64,000 bases of DNA. Source: Bacillus sp. MM2020_4 (GTDB taxonomy: Bacteria > Bacillota > Bacilli > Bacillales > Cytobacillaceae). The position numbers and the translations under genes are program-made. The DNA lies in NCBI RefSeq assembly GCF_011250555.1, contig NZ_JAANMZ010000005.1, positions 122,661 to 186,660 of the forward strand, given 5' to 3'. Of the stretch, positions 61,914 through 64,000 are shown one piece after another. Each line of letters opens with the position of its first letter. The stretch's first letter is position 1. The notes under the pieces are model-generated. The model ran no database searches, was not told the origin of the DNA, and worked only from the letters and a program-made list of their open reading frames with translations.

Positions 61914-63215
61914 ATGGCACGTATTAATTATTGGAATCCAGAAGATGAAAAGTTCTGGAAAGCTGAAGGAAAAAAACATGCAAGACGAAATCTTTGGATC
62001 TCCGTACCATCTTTGATGCTAGCATTTATCGTTTGGCAAATTTGGTCCGTTGTTGCAGTTAGACTTAACGATATTGGGTTCCACTTTACCGAAGAACAAT
62101 TATTTACACTTGCTGCTATCCCTGGTCTTGTGGGTGCAACCCTTCGTTTTGTCTATACGTTCGCTGCCGGGTCAATGGGTGGAAAGACTTTTACAGTCAT
62201 TTCAACAGCCGTGCTTGCGATACCGGCAATTGGTATTGGTTTTGCTGTTCAAAATCCCGAAACACCATTTTCTATCATGCTATTACTTGCAGCCCTTTGC
62301 GGTTTAGGCGGCGGAAACTTTTCATCTTCATCAGCCAATATCAGCTTCTTCTTTCCTAAAAAGGAAAAAGGAACAGCACTTGGAATTAACGGCGGCTTAG
62401 GAAACATGGGTGTCTCTGTTGTACAATTCGTTACACCATTAATTGTAACTTCAGGAACTTTCGCATTAGTTGGCGGCAAACAAGTTTTAGCAAACGGACA
62501 GGAAGTTTGGTTACAAAACGCTGCTTTCATTTGGGTGATTCCAATTGTGATTATGACATTACTTGCGTTCTTTAAAATGGATAACGTTCCAGGAGCAAAA
62601 CAAACCGTTGCAGACCAATTTGTGATTGTAAAAAGGAAACATACGTGGATTATGACAGCACTTTATGTAGCGACATTTGGTTCATTTATTGGATATTCTG
62701 CGGCATTCCCGCTGTTACTAAAATCTCAATTTCCGGAGCATATCTCCCTTGCCTTCCTTGGTGCATTGGTAGCAGCAGCGGCAAGACCTGTAGGTGGATG
62801 GATGGCTGACAAACTGGGTGGTGCTAGAGTAACGGCATATGTATTAGTGATCATGGGAGTAGGAGCAACAGGAGTTATTTACTTCTTGAATGGGAAACAA
62901 TTTGCGGGATTCTTAATTGCTTTCTTAGTTTTATTCTTAGCATCAGGTATTGGTTCTGGATCAACATTCCAAATGATTCCGACTATTTTTATTCCAAAAG
63001 AAGCAGCACCAGTAATCGGATTTTCAGCAGCATTTGCGGCATATGGCTCATTCTTCATTCCGAAGCTTTTCGGATGGTCAGTAAATGCTACTGGAACACC
63101 AGTCACTGCTTTCTATTTCTTTATTGGATTTTACGTTATCGCATTTGGACTTAACTGGTTCTTCTATCAAAAGAAAGCAACTGGTGCAAAACAATTGGCA
63201 AAACAGGTTGGATGA
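61914..63215 (+). CDS. narK: Nitrate/nitrite transporter NarK
   Basis: 433 aa from the ATG at 61914 (GGGGGAG upstream). 12-segment MFS with the two nitrate signatures N-G-G-L-G-N-M-G-V and F-A-A-Y-G-S-F-F-I-P, and substrate Arg residues in G-A-T-L-R-F and A-A-A-R-P-V-G-G-W. It carries nitrate in and/or nitrite out during nitrate respiration. Regulated by Fnr through the palindrome at 61800. No nar genes occur in this window, so the reductase is elsewhere. Terminator follows. Confidence 0.93.
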   Translation: MARINYWNPEDEKFWKAEGKKHARRNLWISVPSLMLAFIVWQIWSVVAVRLNDIGFHFTEEQLFTLAAIPGLVGATLRFVYTFAAGSMGGKTFTVISTAVLAIPAIGIGFAVQNPETPFSIMLLLAALCGLGGGNFSSSSANISFFFPKKEKGTALGINGGLGNMGVSVVQFVTPLIVTSGTFALVGGKQVLANGQEVWLQNAAFIWVIPIVIMTLLAFFKMDNVPGAKQTVADQFVIVKRKHTWIMTALYVATFGSFIGYSAAFPLLLKSQFPEHISLAFLGALVAAAARPVGGWMADKLGGARVTAYVLVIMGVGATGVIYFLNGKQFAGFLIAFLVLFLASGIGSGSTFQMIPTIFIPKEAAPVIGFSAAFAAYGSFFIPKLFGWSVNATGTPVTAFYFFIGFYVIAFGLNWFFYQKKATGAKQLAKQVG

Positions 63216-63238
63216 TTTCCGCCCACTTAGATATTGTA

Positions 63239-63267
63239 AAAAAGGCAGGAATTTATCCTGCCTTTTA
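63239..63267 (+). terminator. Terminator after narK
   Basis: AAAAGGCAGGA pairs with TCCTGCCTTTT around 5 nt. Confidence 0.85.
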
Positions 63268-63287
63268 TTTATGAAGAAATGGAACAA

Positions 63288-63467
63288 TTAATCTTCTAGT
63301 AGTTCACCGATTTCAACAGTCGTTCGTTCTTCAAGTGGACCCCGCAAATGAACTGTTGCCGTTTTCCCATCTTCATTTAATTGGTCAATCCATACAGAGG
63401 TCCCATTGTATTTTACTTCAATATCTGCTGTCGAGGATAAAATTTGTTTAACGCGGTTAACATTCAT
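63288..63467 (-). CDS. sspH: Small acid-soluble spore protein H
   Basis: 59 aa: M-N-V-N-R-V-K-Q-I-L-S-S, then W-I-D-Q-L-N-E-D-G-K-T-A-T-V-H. Full length and typical. AGGAGTG upstream of the ATG at 63467; the open frame extends further without a ribosome site. SspH is a minor forespore (sigma-G) SASP. Supports an endospore former. Confidence 0.92.
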   Translation of the reverse strand: MNVNRVKQILSSTADIEVKYNGTSVWIDQLNEDGKTATVHLRGPLEERTTVEIGELLED

Positions 63468-63580
63468 TGTTTTCACTCCTAAGAAGATAGTCAGTTTATT
63501 CTTTGTATTGAATGGTTTTTTCATACAAATGGGTTGATTTTTTATCCATTGTAACCGCTTTCTTCTATTATATATGTGTG

Positions 63581-63769
63581 TTACCAATCATCATGAAATT
63601 GAATCCGGACACCATTTACGGTTCCAGGTTCGTCAATACTTTCAAGGTTTGCCAAATAATTTGCTAACTCCATTTGCAGTTCTTTAGGAGCATCAGGTTT
63701 TAAATGCCAATTGCCGGGTTCATCCACAAAATAAGGACTATTGGTAAAATCAGGCCTAATTCTAGGCAT
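63581..63769 (-). CDS. Small hypothetical protein
   Basis: 62 aa, acidic, many Pro/Asn: M-P-R-I-R-P-D-F-T-N-S-P-Y-F, later K-E-L-Q-M-E-L-A-N-Y-L-A-N-L. AGAGGAA lies 6 nt upstream of the ATG at 63769. No known motif, no membrane segment. Position next to sspH could mean a spore gene, but that is only context. Confidence 0.55.
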   Translation of the reverse strand: MPRIRPDFTNSPYFVDEPGNWHLKPDAPKELQMELANYLANLESIDEPGTVNGVRIQFHDDW

Positions 63770-64000
63770 AAAGGATTCCTCTTTTCATTTCATTGTTATG
63801 TCTTTTGGGGTTAGGATTTCCATTTATGATAAAATTATTCACAGAGACTTCGAAAAGATAAGTCAAAATTCACATTGCACCATCCTTGTTTCAAGTATAT
63901 GATAGGTAGAAATGTAATTTTGATTTGGATGTAGCTGGAAATTACGTAGAAGTAGAAAATAAAAAATATGAAACTATTTATTTTCTAATCCGTCTTATAT
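63770..64000. other. Window end without recognisable gene
   Basis: A/T-rich sequence with no ORF that has a ribosome site, and no clear hairpin or tRNA. It probably includes the promoter of the minus-strand 63581 gene. Confidence 0.4.

Overview
The window looks like chromosome from a low-GC, endospore-forming, facultatively anaerobic member of the Bacillaceae (Bacillus, Neobacillus or Mesobacillus type). The support is strong AGGAGG ribosome sites with frequent TTG/GTG starts, SspH, YhcN, Sda-like and GerP-like spore genes, a T-box leader, the LigD/Ku pair, YidC with a MifM-like leader, PTS fructose genes and Fnr-type operators. No phage, insertion sequence or CRISPR array is visible.

Layout: 0-8.6 kb holds a partial ABC permease, a patatin, a DapF-family protein, LigD and Ku back to back, a nucleoside hydrolase, a cold-shock protein and a YdjO-type zinc protein. 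8.7-13.5 kb is a DMSO-reductase-like operon (TorD chaperone, DmsA, DmsB, polyferredoxin) under Fnr/Rex-like palindromes and without a DmsC anchor. 13.5-17.4 kb has tRNA-Ser and tRNA-Gly and fruRKA. 17.4-25.6 kb has an MFS exporter and a T-box-controlled trpEGDCFBA operon. 26-31.7 kb has mnmH (tRNA 2-selenouridine synthase) and odhAB. 31.7-36 kb has an Sda-like checkpoint peptide, an acyl-CoA ligase, a YhcN lipoprotein and YidC preceded by a MifM-like arrest peptide. 36-40 kb is pflBA with a perfect Fnr box, then a cupredoxin. 40-50 kb has MprF, a PBP5-type carboxypeptidase, small spore-type genes, an ABC-F protein, a Sco protein and CidAB/LrgAB. 50-53 kb has a leader or ncRNA region, a MutS2-like ATPase without Smr, and several tiny genes. 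53.5-63.2 kb is an anaerobic/sensory block: an MHYT-like/PAS/PAS histidine kinase, a selenocysteine formate dehydrogenase read through an in-frame UGA, KtrBA potassium uptake, a NarK-type transporter fused to a PAS domain, and a second NarK under a perfect Fnr palindrome. The window ends with SspH.

How the parts fit: PflB makes formate without oxygen and the selenoenzyme FdhF can oxidise it. NarK proteins bring in nitrate or export nitrite, and the Dms-like enzyme offers another terminal acceptor. Fnr-type sites precede pflB, the dms operon and narK. Selenium appears to be used twice, as selenocysteine (fdhF) and as 2-selenouridine in tRNA (mnmH).

Most noteworthy: the UGA/SECIS in fdhF, the NarK-PAS fusion, the MifM-like peptide whose 3' end can mask the yidC ribosome site, DmsB with a [3Fe-4S]-type cluster motif, a possible AUU start codon in a YdjO paralog, and a structured transcribed region before the MutS2-like gene. 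All calls come from reading the sequence; no searches or folding programs were run.
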